Shown: positions 29,496 to 37,338, counted from the first letter of the stretch. The stretch: DNA of 49,782 nucleotides from a virus (IMGVR_UViG_3300037193_002459:1-49782); one strand, 5' to 3'. The notes: generated by a model from the letters alone, not told the origin. Translations and numbers: made by a program.

Positions 29496-30712
29496 CGACG
29501 ACGGAGATCGAACGGCACCCCGGCAGCGCCCTGGAGCTGTCGCCCGGCCAGCAGGAGTGGACCCCGCGGCAGCGCGCCGCGCTCGTCCAGCTCGGCCTCG
29601 AAGAGGCCACCGACGCCGACCTCGCCGTGTTCCTGCACCAGTCCCAGCGCACCGGGCTCGACCCGTTCGCCAAGCAGATCTACATGATCGGCCGCTGGGA
29701 CAAGAAGGCGCAGTGCACGAAGTACACGATCCAGACCGGCATCGACGGATTCCGGGTCGTCGCTGACCGCCGCCCGCAGTACGACGGGCAGGACGACCCC
29801 GAGTGGTGCGGCCCCGACGGGGTGTGGCGTGACGTGTGGACGTCCGACAAGCCCCCCACCGCCGCCCGCGTCCGCGTGTACCGCAAGGACTGGCAGAGGC
29901 CTGCCGTCGGGGTCGCCCTGTTCCGGGAGTACGCCGTCACCAACTACGACGGCTCCCTCTCCCCGATGTGGAAGAGCAAGGGCGCCCTCATGATCGCGAA
30001 GTGCGCTGAGGCGCTGGCGATGCGGAAGGCATTCCCGCAGGACCTCTCAGGGATCTACACGCCTGAGGAGATGGCGCAGGCCGACCAGACGGAGCAGGCC
30101 CCGCGAGTCATCGGCCAGCGGCCCGCCGACCCGAACTGGGCGTCGAAGCCGGCCACGCAGCACGAGCGCGCCACCGGCCAGCCGGAGCCCATGGGCATGA
30201 GCGACGACGAGTGGGCAGCCTGGATCGACGCAGCTGCGAAGCGCGGCGACGTCGCGGAACTGCAGAACCTGTGGCGGAAGGCGAAGACCGAACGCCCCGC
30301 CGACCTTGAGCTGCGCGAGCACATCACCCAGGTCGCCGACGAGGTGAAGGCCCGCCAGGTCCACCCCGCAGGCGATGAGCCGCCCGTCGACGAGGCCCCG
30401 GCCGCCGACGAGCCGATCGACGCCGACGTCGTCGCCGACCAGAAGCAGCACCGGCACATGCACGCCCTTTGGCGGAAGGCGGGCGTCGAGGCCCGCGACG
30501 AGCGCCTCGCCGTGCTCTCCCACCTCGTCGGCCGGGCCGTCGAGTCGTCGAAGGACCTCACGTACGCCGAGGCCGACCAGGTGATCCAGCGCCTGCAGGC
30601 GTTCGACGTGGCCGGCAAGGACGCGCTGAAGGAGGCCGTGGACCGGTGGCTCGGCGAGTACCACGCCGCCCGCCCCGCCACCGGCGACGAGCCCGACGAG
30701 GCGACGTCGTGA
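29492..30712 (+). CDS. recT: RecT single-strand annealing protein
   Basis: 406 aa. The N-terminal ~200 residues match RecT/Bet proteins: LVQLGLEEATDADLAVFLHQ, TGLDPFAKQIYMIGRWDKKA, TIQTGIDGFRVVADRR, a metal-free core and the C-terminal core helix ALMIAKCAEALAMRKAFPQD. RecT promotes annealing of complementary single strands in phage recombination and replication. The last ~200 residues are an acidic extension with two helical segments (MSDDEWAAWIDAAAKRGDVA and HLVGRAVESSKDLTYAEADQ) that may recruit partners. No paired exonuclease gene is evident. Confidence 0.92.
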   Translation: MTTTEIERHPGSALELSPGQQEWTPRQRAALVQLGLEEATDADLAVFLHQSQRTGLDPFAKQIYMIGRWDKKAQCTKYTIQTGIDGFRVVADRRPQYDGQDDPEWCGPDGVWRDVWTSDKPPTAARVRVYRKDWQRPAVGVALFREYAVTNYDGSLSPMWKSKGALMIAKCAEALAMRKAFPQDLSGIYTPEEMAQADQTEQAPRVIGQRPADPNWASKPATQHERATGQPEPMGMSDDEWAAWIDAAAKRGDVAELQNLWRKAKTERPADLELREHITQVADEVKARQVHPAGDEPPVDEAPAADEPIDADVVADQKQHRHMHALWRKAGVEARDERLAVLSHLVGRAVESSKDLTYAEADQVIQRLQAFDVAGKDALKEAVDRWLGEYHAARPATGDEPDEATS

Positions 30713-31095
30713 GCGCCGACCTGCTGCGCCGCGCAGCCGACCTCATCGAAGACTTCGCCAAGGACACCACCCCCGGCAGCTGGAACGGGTTCCTCAGCAC
30801 GGACGGGCCCGGCTTCGGGGCCGTGTATGGCGGGCCCTTCGAGAACGGCTACCGCATGGGCAACGTCATGGGCTGGCCCGAGGAGGTGGCCGAGGAGTAC
30901 GGCGGCGAGCCGAGCTCAGCTGACATGCGCTGGCTGTGCCTCATGGCGCCGCACCTCGCCGAGCCCCTCGCCGCGTGGCTCCGCGCCGAAGCCGATGCCG
31001 GCGAGATGCGCATCGCTATGCGGGTCGCCAGTTTCGGAACCGCGAAGGCGGCCGTCGCCTTCGCCAAGGCGATCCTCGACGAGGCGACGTCGTGA
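30709..31095 (+). CDS. 128-aa early protein, hypothetical
   Basis: GTG overlaps the recT stop (GTGA). Pattern LLRRAADLIEDFAKDTTPGSW then MRWLCLMAPHLAEPLAAWLR is typical of a family of small actinophage and actinobacterial proteins that start with L-R-x-A-A-x-L-I-E and carry a W-L-x2-E/A-A helix. No catalytic residues are evident. Function is unknown. Confidence 0.6.
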   Translation: MSADLLRRAADLIEDFAKDTTPGSWNGFLSTDGPGFGAVYGGPFENGYRMGNVMGWPEEVAEEYGGEPSSADMRWLCLMAPHLAEPLAAWLRAEADAGEMRIAMRVASFGTAKAAVAFAKAILDEATS

Positions 31096-31268
31096 GCGCC
31101 TCCGGCATCAACCCCGCCTGGCAGGTCGACTACTTCATCCGCGCCGGCATCTGCCCCTGCGATCCGGTTTCCGGCGACTCCTGCCGCCTCTGCGACGGCA
31201 CCGCCGCCGACGAAGCCGAGCTCCGCGGCTACACGCCCCGCCCACGCGAACGGAGCGCAGCCGCATGA
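31092..31268 (+). CDS. 58-aa Cys-rich protein
   Basis: GTG overlaps the upstream stop. IRAGICPCDPVSGDSCRLCD contains CPC and C-x2-C, enough for one zinc site. It is a short, likely zinc-knuckle protein in the early operon. No function is assigned. Confidence 0.55.
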   Translation: MSASGINPAWQVDYFIRAGICPCDPVSGDSCRLCDGTAADEAELRGYTPRPRERSAAA

Positions 31269-31583
31269 CCCTCTACGAGCCCGAACAGCGCGTCCAGGTG
31301 TTCATGCCCGACGTGCAGCGGTCGATTCCCGGTGACGTCCTCACCGCGACTCCCGGCTGTGTCCGGGTGTCGCTCGACGACCGCATGGTCCCGGTCGCCG
31401 TCGACCCCGCCGACCGGTTCCGCATGGGTACGCGAACCCGCGGTGGATCGAGTGGCTCATGGGATTCCCCGCTCGGTGGTGCGAGACCCCCTCCACGCCC
31501 TCGGGAACGCCGTAGTCCCGCAGGTCGCCGAGCACATCGGCCGGCTCATCGTCGCCGCCGACGCCGCGGAGCGTGCGGCATGA
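31265..31583 (+). pseudogene. Early gene 5' end fused to frameshifted DNA methyltransferase remnant
   Basis: ATG 31265 is coupled to the previous stop and encodes about 55 credible residues (MTLYEPEQRVQVFMPDVQRS, then RVSLDDRMVPVAVDPADRF). After about 31430 the same frame turns Arg/Pro-rich. In a second frame bases from 31435 read NPRWIEWLMGFPARWCETPS, and in a third frame bases up to 31583 read LHALGNAVVPQVAEHIGRLI. These are conserved C-terminal blocks of DNA cytosine methyltransferases. At least two indels separate them. The third frame ends in a TGA that overlaps ATG 31580, as an intact ancestor would. It looks like a deletion-fused, decayed methyltransferase. Confidence 0.65.
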
Positions 31584-32083
31584 CCGCCCCGAAGCTGTGC
31601 GAGTGCGGCTGCGGGCAGCGAACCGACGTCGCGACGAGGACGGACCGCAGGTGGGGGCAAGTCAAGGGCCAGCCACTGCGGTTCATCGCCGGCCACAACC
31701 TGCGCTGCATCGCCCGGGAACCCGCCGACCCGGCACCTGCCGAGGCCGGCCCGGATGTGCGGCGCTGCCGCCGATGCCCCTACCCGCTCGTCCCCGTACG
31801 CACGGCAGGTCAGGCCGGATGGCGCCGACACGCCGGCCGCGGCCTCTGTGACTCCTGCCGCAGCCGGGCGCGGGCCAACGGTGAGCTGATCGACTTCGAA
31901 CGGTTCACCCGCTCCCGGGACGAGCTGCTCGACGAGTGGGTGCTGCTGCGGGCTGAGGGCTACACGATGCGGCAGGCAGCCGAACGGCTCGGCATGGCCT
32001 ACACGGCGTTCGAGCGCGCCTACTACCGGGCCCGCCGCGACGGCGACCCGCGCGCCCTCCCCGCCCTGGCGGTGGCGTCGTGA
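31580..32083 (+). CDS. Zinc-knuckle and HTH protein (CGCG family)
   Basis: 167 aa from ATG. N-terminal CECGCGQRTDVATRTDRRWG then QVKGQPLRFIAGHN is one unit of a treble-clef-like motif (C-x-C-G-C-G ... G-H-N) repeated in the next gene. A middle CRRCPYPL ... CDSCRSR pair can bind another zinc. The C-terminal EGYTMRQAAERLGMAYTAFE is a helix-turn-helix. It may be a DNA-binding regulator or nuclease-associated protein. Coupled to the next gene by GTGA. Confidence 0.7.
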   Translation: MTAPKLCECGCGQRTDVATRTDRRWGQVKGQPLRFIAGHNLRCIAREPADPAPAEAGPDVRRCRRCPYPLVPVRTAGQAGWRRHAGRGLCDSCRSRARANGELIDFERFTRSRDELLDEWVLLRAEGYTMRQAAERLGMAYTAFERAYYRARRDGDPRALPALAVAS

Positions 32084-32847
32084 CAGCCCCGAGGCTGTGC
32101 GGCTGCGGGTGCGGCCAGCCCACCCCGATCGCGCGGAAGACGTCCGCGCGGTCCGGCGCGGTGCAAGGCCAGCCGACACGGTTCATCCGCGGCCACAACC
32201 GCAAGACGGTCGGTACCCGAGCGCGGACGAAGGTCGCGGCGCAGTTCTGCGACTGCGGCTGCGGCCAGCCCACGAAGATCGCAACCAAGACCGACGCCCG
32301 CTGGCGCTCGGTCAAGGGCCAGCCACGCCGATACATCAACGGGCACAACCCGCTCGAGGTGAAGCTCTGCGAGTGCGGGTGCGGTCAGACCACCCCGATC
32401 GCGAAGGAGACCGACCGCCGCCGAGGCGCGGTGAAGGGTGAGCCGTACCGGTTCGTCCGCGGGCATGGCGGCCTGGTGCACGCCCGGGCGGCACGCGGCC
32501 TGCCTGCCCTGGCCCCGCCCGCAGTGCCGGCCGCTGCGGGCAGGGCCCGGGCGCTGTACGCCGAGGACCTGCTGCACCTCACCGAGCAGATCGTCGGCGC
32601 GATCCACTTCGACGGCCCGGACGAGATCCGGGCGCACGTCGCCGCCGCCCTGCGCCTCGCCCCGCCGCCCGGCGTGAACCCGGTCGAGGCGCTCGTGACG
32701 GTGCTGGCCGCGCAGATCGACCCGGACACCACCGCGGAGCAGCGCCTCGGCTGGGTGCGGGCCTTCGACCGGGGAGCCGCGCAGGCTCCCACACCGCCCC
32801 GACAGCTCCCCGTCCGGGCATCCCCACGCAAGGAGACAGCCGCCTGA
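32080..32847 (+). CDS. Protein with three CGCG zinc-knuckle repeats
   Basis: 255 aa from GTG. Three tandem units of about 45 residues start LCGCGCGQPTPIARKTSARS, FCDCGCGQPTKIATKTDARW and LCECGCGQTTPIAKETDRRR, each ending (K/Q)G(Q/E)P-x-R(F/Y)(I/V)-x-GH. With the copy in the preceding gene this makes four related modules, evidence of local duplication. The C-terminal ~120 residues are helical (ALYAEDLLHLTEQIVGAIHF). Such modules may bind DNA or RNA, possibly beside HNH enzymes; function is unknown. Confidence 0.7.
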   Translation: MTAPRLCGCGCGQPTPIARKTSARSGAVQGQPTRFIRGHNRKTVGTRARTKVAAQFCDCGCGQPTKIATKTDARWRSVKGQPRRYINGHNPLEVKLCECGCGQTTPIAKETDRRRGAVKGEPYRFVRGHGGLVHARAARGLPALAPPAVPAAAGRARALYAEDLLHLTEQIVGAIHFDGPDEIRAHVAAALRLAPPPGVNPVEALVTVLAAQIDPDTTAEQRLGWVRAFDRGAAQAPTPPRQLPVRASPRKETAA

Positions 32848-33842
32848 TGACCTGGTTCAAGGTCGACGACGGCCTGGCTGACCACCGCAAGGTGCGTCAG
32901 CTGGGCCGCGACCGCCTTCCCGCGATGGGCCTCTGGGCCTTGTCCGGCTCCTGGGCCGCCCGCGAGCTCACCGACGGGTTCGTGCCCGAGGAGATCGTGC
33001 AGCGGCACGACCCGAAGCACCGGTACGCCCGCCGGCTCGTCGACGTCGGCCTGTGGGAGCACGCCAAGCAGGACGGAGAGGACGGCTACCAGTTCCACGA
33101 CTGGGTCGACATGCAGCCGACAAAGGTCGAGGTACTGGCGGTCCGCGCAGGCAACGCGCGGCGTGCGGCGCTGCACCGTGACCCAGAACTGACGGCTGCG
33201 GTGCGCGACCGGGACGCCAATCGGTGTCGTTACTGCGCGGTACTGGTCAACTGGAAGGACCGTCGCTCGGGCCAGGGTGGCACGTATGACCATGTCGACC
33301 CGGCCGGTGACAACAGCTTCGGGAACGTTGTCGTGGCGTGCCGGGCGTGCAACTCGGCGAAGGGTTCGCGGACGCCTGACCAGGCAGGAATGACGCTGCT
33401 GCCCCCCGGGACCGGTCCTGCTGGGCCTGGTCCGGGCAAGTCCTCAAGATCTACCCCGGATCTACCCGCGTTCCAGAACGGATCTGGTTCGGTTTCCGAA
33501 CGGATCACGACCCCGTCCCGACCCGACCCGACCCGTCCTTATTCCAATGGAGATTTGGGAGGGGGGGCTGCGGTGCCGAACGCGCACGAGCGCCCCCGCC
33601 CCCACGACCCTCCATGCGAGAAGCCCTGCCACGTCTGCCGCGACGCACGCCTCGCCGCCGAACGCGCCGCAGAGGCCGCCGCCAACCGCAAGACCGATGA
33701 GCAGGCCGAACGCGCACGCCGCCGCAAGGAGTGCGGCAGCTGCGACGACTTCGGCTGGGTCCTCGGACCCGAGGGCCGGCCCGCCGAGCCCGCACGACGC
33801 TGCAAGCACATCCGCCTCGTCAGCCAAGGAGCGACCGCATGA
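32847..33842 (+). CDS. Replication-initiator-like protein with nested HNH domain
   Basis: 331 aa; ATG overlaps the upstream stop (TGATG). The N-terminal ~95 residues (WFKVDDGLADHRKVRQLGRD and ARELTDGFVPEEIVQRH) match the winged-helix start of actinophage replication initiator/DnaD-like proteins. An HNH nuclease domain follows: Cys127-x2-Cys130, His149 (TYDHVDP), Asn160 and Cys165-x2-Cys168 (CRACNSAKGSR). A Pro-rich linker then leads to a C-terminal zinc region (CHVCRDARL; CGSCDDFGWVL). It either starts replication with an embedded nicking domain or is an initiator invaded by an HNH module. Confidence 0.75.
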   Translation: MTWFKVDDGLADHRKVRQLGRDRLPAMGLWALSGSWAARELTDGFVPEEIVQRHDPKHRYARRLVDVGLWEHAKQDGEDGYQFHDWVDMQPTKVEVLAVRAGNARRAALHRDPELTAAVRDRDANRCRYCAVLVNWKDRRSGQGGTYDHVDPAGDNSFGNVVVACRACNSAKGSRTPDQAGMTLLPPGTGPAGPGPGKSSRSTPDLPAFQNGSGSVSERITTPSRPDPTRPYSNGDLGGGAAVPNAHERPRPHDPPCEKPCHVCRDARLAAERAAEAAANRKTDEQAERARRRKECGSCDDFGWVLGPEGRPAEPARRCKHIRLVSQGATA

Positions 33843-34234
33843 CCACCGCCCGCCGCAACCCGCCCATGCCCGCCCAGCAGATGCGCCAGCCCGCCGTTCC
33901 GCCGCTGGCGATGGTCGATGCGCTGATCGAGGCCCAGCACGACCGACCCGCCCTGGCCGAGGCTGAGCGCTACCTCCGGCGTATGTCCGCCGCCGCTGGC
34001 CGGAGCGACCTCGCCGTGCTCCTGGCCGAGTACGACCGTCGAGGAGCCGAGATCGACCAGTTCCGCGACGCAGGACAGGTTGCCTGCGAGGCCGCAGCGC
34101 GGATCGACGCCGCGTTCTCCCACGGCGTGCCATCCGGCTCCGAAGACCCGGTCACTTCCGAGGACTGGCACCGGCTCCTGCGCTACGCCCGCACCCGAGG
34201 GACGGAGCGCGTGGACGGGGTTGGTCACCCGTGA
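33839..34234 (+). CDS. 131-aa early protein, hypothetical
   Basis: ATG with CAAGGAGCG upstream and a 4-base overlap. Helical, with segments AMVDALIEAQHDRPALAEAE and DLAVLLAEYDRRGAEIDQFR. It may be a coiled or dimerising adaptor of the replication protein. No family was recognised. The stop is coupled to the next gene. Confidence 0.6.
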   Translation: MTTARRNPPMPAQQMRQPAVPPLAMVDALIEAQHDRPALAEAERYLRRMSAAAGRSDLAVLLAEYDRRGAEIDQFRDAGQVACEAAARIDAAFSHGVPSGSEDPVTSEDWHRLLRYARTRGTERVDGVGHP

Positions 34235-34431
34235 GGCGTGATCGGACGGGGGAACCCGTCGACGACACCCCTGACCAGCACGAATGCCGTCGGGGGTGGT
34301 TGTCGGCGGTGGGGGCGGATCGGCCGGTGCCGTGTCCGTCGTGCAAGCCGTGGGCGGTGGCGCACCCGCCGCGGCCGCCGACGAAGGCCGAGTTGGACGC
34401 GTTCGTAGCCCGCCACCCAGAAACCGCCTGA
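34231..34431 (+). CDS. 66-aa Cys-containing protein
   Basis: GTG overlaps the previous stop. A HECRRGW and a later CPSCKPW suggest one zinc site built from C/H residues, as in many small actinophage proteins. A short helical end (TKAELDAFVARHPET) follows. Function is unknown. Confidence 0.55.
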   Translation: MRRDRTGEPVDDTPDQHECRRGWLSAVGADRPVPCPSCKPWAVAHPPRPPTKAELDAFVARHPETA

Positions 34432-34450
34432 GATGCCCTAGGAGCCCCTG

Positions 34451-34771
34451 ATGTCTGTTCCCGGCCCCGACACACGCACCCAACGTCAAGCGTCAAGCAG
34501 GAAGGCGTCTAGCGGGCAGCAATCGGCATCCCTGCCGACGCCACCCGACGGCGGGTCGGTGCGCGGCCCGTTCCTCGACCGCTGCCGCTGCAGCCGCAGA
34601 CCCGCCACCCCCATCACGCCCCGCAGCGCGGAGGAGATCCAGGCCCGCCACGACGCGGCCGTCGCCCGGGCCCGCCGATCCGGATGGGGAGCGTGGATCG
34701 CCCCGAAGCAGCCGCTGCGGCAGGCCCTGCGGATCGTCACCGACCCGACCGGGCGTGGGTGGGCAGCGTGA
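34451..34771 (+). CDS. 106-aa early protein, hypothetical
   Basis: ATG after TAGGAGCCCC. An unstructured Ser/Thr/Pro-rich N-terminus with CRCSRRP near residue 45 is followed by a helix (SAEEIQARHDAAVARARRSG) and WGAWIAPKQPLRQALRIV. It is coupled to the next gene by GTGA. No family was recognised. Confidence 0.55.
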   Translation: MSVPGPDTRTQRQASSRKASSGQQSASLPTPPDGGSVRGPFLDRCRCSRRPATPITPRSAEEIQARHDAAVARARRSGWGAWIAPKQPLRQALRIVTDPTGRGWAA

Positions 34772-35556
34772 AGTGCGCTCTCGGCTGCCGGTGGGACGCC
34801 GGCATCGGCTTGATCTGCTGGCGCCACCACGACCGCCTCGCCGACCTCCTCAACCCCCGCCAACACGGCACCCGCTTCAACCACGAGCGCCCCGAGGATC
34901 CGCACGTCCACCCGTCCATCCCCGTCCTGTACGCCCAGCTCTCGGCGCAGCGCGGCAGGCACGGGATCGCCGCGATCGGCCCGTCCGGGTTCGCCTCCAC
35001 GTCCCCGGCCGACGACGGCGTCCTCGTCCTCCGCGACCCGAGGTCGAGGCCGGACATCGCCGGCCCCGACGACGTCGACCGCGCCCCCCGCCCGCCGCTC
35101 GTCGTGCTCCGCCAGCTGGCCGCCCGCGTCGACAGGCGCGCCCTCGACGGCCAGTCACAGGCAGGACCACGACAACCAGCAAGCGTGGAACACGTCTCCG
35201 CGTGGCTGTACGGGGCCGTCGGCTGGATCGCAGCCCAAGACTGGGTGTGGGAGGCCTGGACCGACCTACGGGGCGTCTCCGGGGCTCTGAGGGCCGCTCT
35301 CGGCGACCCGCCCCCAGCGTCGGTGGGCACCTGCCGAGCCATCGTCGACGACGACGGCCACGAGGTCGGCGGGCAGGACCCACGCGGCCGGTGGACGTGC
35401 GCCGTGCCGCTCTTCATGCCCGAGCTGCCGCCTCGCCCACCCGACGAGCCGATCCGGGAAATCCCGGCACTGCGGTGCGGCTCGTGCGGGCACCGCTACA
35501 CCGGCAACGAACTCGTCAAGCTCGGCCGTGACCAGCACCAACCCATCGCCTCATGA
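34768..35556 (+). CDS. 262-aa zinc-binding protein, hypothetical
   Basis: GTG coupled to the upstream gene. The N-terminal CALGCRWDAGIGLICWRHHD has three Cys and two His likely to bind zinc, and a C-terminal CGSCGHRYTGNELVKLGRDQ has another pair. The middle has a helical Trp-rich part (WLYGAVGWIAAQDWVWEAWT). Proteins with C/H at both ends occur in actinobacterial phages, AICEs and plasmids, but the role is unknown. Confidence 0.6.
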   Translation: MKCALGCRWDAGIGLICWRHHDRLADLLNPRQHGTRFNHERPEDPHVHPSIPVLYAQLSAQRGRHGIAAIGPSGFASTSPADDGVLVLRDPRSRPDIAGPDDVDRAPRPPLVVLRQLAARVDRRALDGQSQAGPRQPASVEHVSAWLYGAVGWIAAQDWVWEAWTDLRGVSGALRAALGDPPPASVGTCRAIVDDDGHEVGGQDPRGRWTCAVPLFMPELPPRPPDEPIREIPALRCGSCGHRYTGNELVKLGRDQHQPIAS

Positions 35557-35567
35557 GGAGCACCGCC

Positions 35568-35837
35568 ATGGCCCGACCACCCGGCCCCATCCTCAAAATC
35601 GGCGCCCCGATCGCCGGCCTCACCTGCGCCGCCGTCATCGTCGGCGTGTTCTGGGGGCTCGACTGGCGGTGGATCCCCACCACCCTCGTCGCCGCCGTCG
35701 CCCTCCTCCTCGTCGGCGCGTTCGTCGAGATCGAGCTCGACCGCCGCGCTGAGGACCGCGAAGCCGCCGAGGCGCGCCGGACGTTCCTGGCCGCGCAGGA
35801 AGAGGACTGGCTCACTGGTCGGCAGGAGCAGCCGTGA
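35568..35837 (+). CDS. 89-aa two-helix membrane protein
   Basis: ATG 35568 with GAGGAG 7 bases upstream was chosen; ATG 35553 would overlap the previous stop. Two hydrophobic helices (APIAGLTCAAVIVGVFWGL and TTLVAAVALLLVGAFVEI) are followed by a charged helical tail (DRRAEDREAAEARRTFLAAQ). An early small membrane protein of unknown function; membrane stress or exclusion is possible. Confidence 0.6.
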   Translation: MARPPGPILKIGAPIAGLTCAAVIVGVFWGLDWRWIPTTLVAAVALLLVGAFVEIELDRRAEDREAAEARRTFLAAQEEDWLTGRQEQP

Positions 35838-36040
35838 GCGGCCCGCGGATCTCGTCGTTCTGCTCCGGCGCCGACTGCGTCCAAGTCGAACGCATCGGCG
35901 ACGTCATCGCCGTCCGCCACACCGCCGACACTCGCCGCCAGCTGCTGTTCAGCCTCCGTGAGTGGACCGCCTTTCTCGACGGAGTCAACGCAGGCGACTT
36001 CGACGACCTCGTCGAGGACTACGTGAACGGAGGCCGCTGA
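35834..36040 (+). CDS. DUF397-family protein
   Basis: 68 aa from GTG, overlapping the previous stop. ISSFCSGADCVQVERIGDVI then AVRHTADTRRQLLFSLREWT and AFLDGVNAGDFD follow the DUF397 pattern (S-x-C-V-E-V ... VAVRD ... FS-x2-EW-x-AFL-x-G-x3-GEFD). In Streptomyces and relatives, DUF397 proteins pair with XRE regulators of the WhiJ/BldB type. No matching XRE gene is adjacent here, so it may act on a host regulator. Confidence 0.75.
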   Translation: MSGPRISSFCSGADCVQVERIGDVIAVRHTADTRRQLLFSLREWTAFLDGVNAGDFDDLVEDYVNGGR

Positions 36041-36259
36041 ATGCCGCACTTCCCCTGCCCGCATGGAATAACGCTCTCCGCGGAGAAGCAGGCCATCATT
36101 GATGCCGCATTTGCGAACGGCCAGATTGCCGCCGTCTGCCCCGACTGCCGCGAGGTGATCGTCTTCCCTCCAGAGATCATCGGCTCGCCGCCCCTCTACG
36201 AGAACGACTTCGACCTGATGAATCGAGTCATCGCCGAGCACAGGAGCGGACATGCCTGA
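36041..36259 (+). CDS. 72-aa lower-GC protein
   Basis: ATG directly follows the DUF397 stop, with GGAGGC upstream. It has CPHGITLSAEKQAIIDAAFA then VCPDCREVIVFPP, giving a zinc site with CPH/CPDC. The base composition here and in the next gene is clearly less GC-rich than the rest of the early operon, suggesting recent acquisition. Function is unknown. Confidence 0.55.
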   Translation: MPHFPCPHGITLSAEKQAIIDAAFANGQIAAVCPDCREVIVFPPEIIGSPPLYENDFDLMNRVIAEHRSGHA

Positions 36260-36824
36260 AGCCACCGTGGAAGTCCTCACCGCCGCCGTGAGGGTGCTAA
36301 TGGTGGGAAACCGCCAGGTGACTCTCTCCGTGTACCGGCAGCTGGACGAGGTCACCCCTGCTGAGATCGAGCCGTTCGGCCGCGTCCGCGACAGACAGGA
36401 CGGGGCGGGACAGGGTGTCAACGTCGTCGGCGTGCATCGGGAAACCGGTGCCCTGGTTCGTTCGGTCGCGAGCAAGACTCCACGGCCGGTGATTGTCACG
36501 AACTGGAATTTCCTGAACTTGTATGTGGAGAAGTATTTCGGTCAGGCGGACGCCGATGGGCTCACGCTCAAGAGCGAGTGGAGATATTCCACCCGTCGAT
36601 GGATATTGTACGGGGATGAATCCGATGCGGCTCAGATGATCGCATTCGAGTACAAGCCGCGCGACGGCTGGGGAGCAGACCCCTTCTTCAAATGGAAGAG
36701 TTCGGAGTCTCGCGAGGCAGCGCAGCCTTCATTCGTGCGGTGGCTCGCTGAGGCTGAAGCCAACGACGAGCGGGCCGCCCAGTGGAAGGCGCTGCCACTG
36801 ATCGTGCTCGCAGGGCTGCGTTGA
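36252..36824 (+). CDS. 190-aa lower-GC protein (moron candidate)
   Basis: ATG overlaps the upstream gene by 8 bases. Alpha/beta protein with RVLMVGNRQVTLSVYRQLDE, VIVTNWNFLNLYVEKYFGQA and a helical end. Codon use is much less GC-biased than in neighbours (for example bases 36480-36640), which supports horizontal acquisition. Such inserts often carry accessory functions, but none is recognisable here. Confidence 0.6.
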   Translation: MPEATVEVLTAAVRVLMVGNRQVTLSVYRQLDEVTPAEIEPFGRVRDRQDGAGQGVNVVGVHRETGALVRSVASKTPRPVIVTNWNFLNLYVEKYFGQADADGLTLKSEWRYSTRRWILYGDESDAAQMIAFEYKPRDGWGADPFFKWKSSESREAAQPSFVRWLAEAEANDERAAQWKALPLIVLAGLR

Positions 36825-37153
36825 AGCTCCAGCACCTCCCGGACGGGCGCAGCATCGGCGACACCCAAGTCCTCGTCGCCCTCACCGCCCGCCCCGCCGG
36901 CACCATCCGCCGCCACTGCCAACGCCTCGACGACGGCTACGACATCCAGGCCTGCACCGAGCTGCTCGCGACCGCGCCCGACGTGCTGCTGCTGACGGCG
37001 AGGCAGGCGCAGCAGTACCTCGGCATCCCCTCCGGCACCGTGTACTCCTGGGCGTCCCGGCGGCGGCTGCACTCGCTGGACTACGACGGCAACGGACGAC
37101 CCCTGTACGACGTGGCTGACCTGCTGCAACTACGCGAAGGAGAGACCCCATGA
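36821..37153 (+). CDS. Double HTH / excisionase-like protein
   Basis: TTG 36821 overlaps the previous stop (TTGA), giving 110 aa; this frame has no ATG nearby. There are two helix-turn-helix-like parts: DTQVLVALTARPAGTIRRHC and LLTARQAQQYLGIPSGTVYS followed by WASRRRLHSLDYDGNGRPLY, a MerR/HTH_17 wing. It may control late genes, because it lies 180 bases before the late promoter, or be a second directionality factor. Confidence 0.65.
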   Translation: MKLQHLPDGRSIGDTQVLVALTARPAGTIRRHCQRLDDGYDIQACTELLATAPDVLLLTARQAQQYLGIPSGTVYSWASRRRLHSLDYDGNGRPLYDVADLLQLREGETP

Positions 37154-37338
37154 CCGAGGAGCAGGCCGCGCAGATCGGCGACGCGCTCGCCCGCATCGCC
37201 ACCGCCGTGGAGAACATCGGCAGGCACATCGAGGCGCAGAGGAGCCCCGCGCCGACCGCGACTGCGAGCCGCCCCGTCGAGGCCGCCAGAGTGGAGGCGC
37301 GGGCCGTCCCGCCGCGCCGTCGCCCGACCTCTGCTTGA
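37150..37338 (+). CDS. 62-aa early protein, hypothetical
   Basis: ATG coupled to the previous stop, with GAAGGAGAG upstream. A helix (EEQAAQIGDALARIATAVEN) is followed by a Pro/Arg-rich tail. Its last codons overlap the -35 box of the late promoter. No function is assigned. Confidence 0.55.
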   Translation: MTEEQAAQIGDALARIATAVENIGRHIEAQRSPAPTATASRPVEAARVEARAVPPRRRPTSA

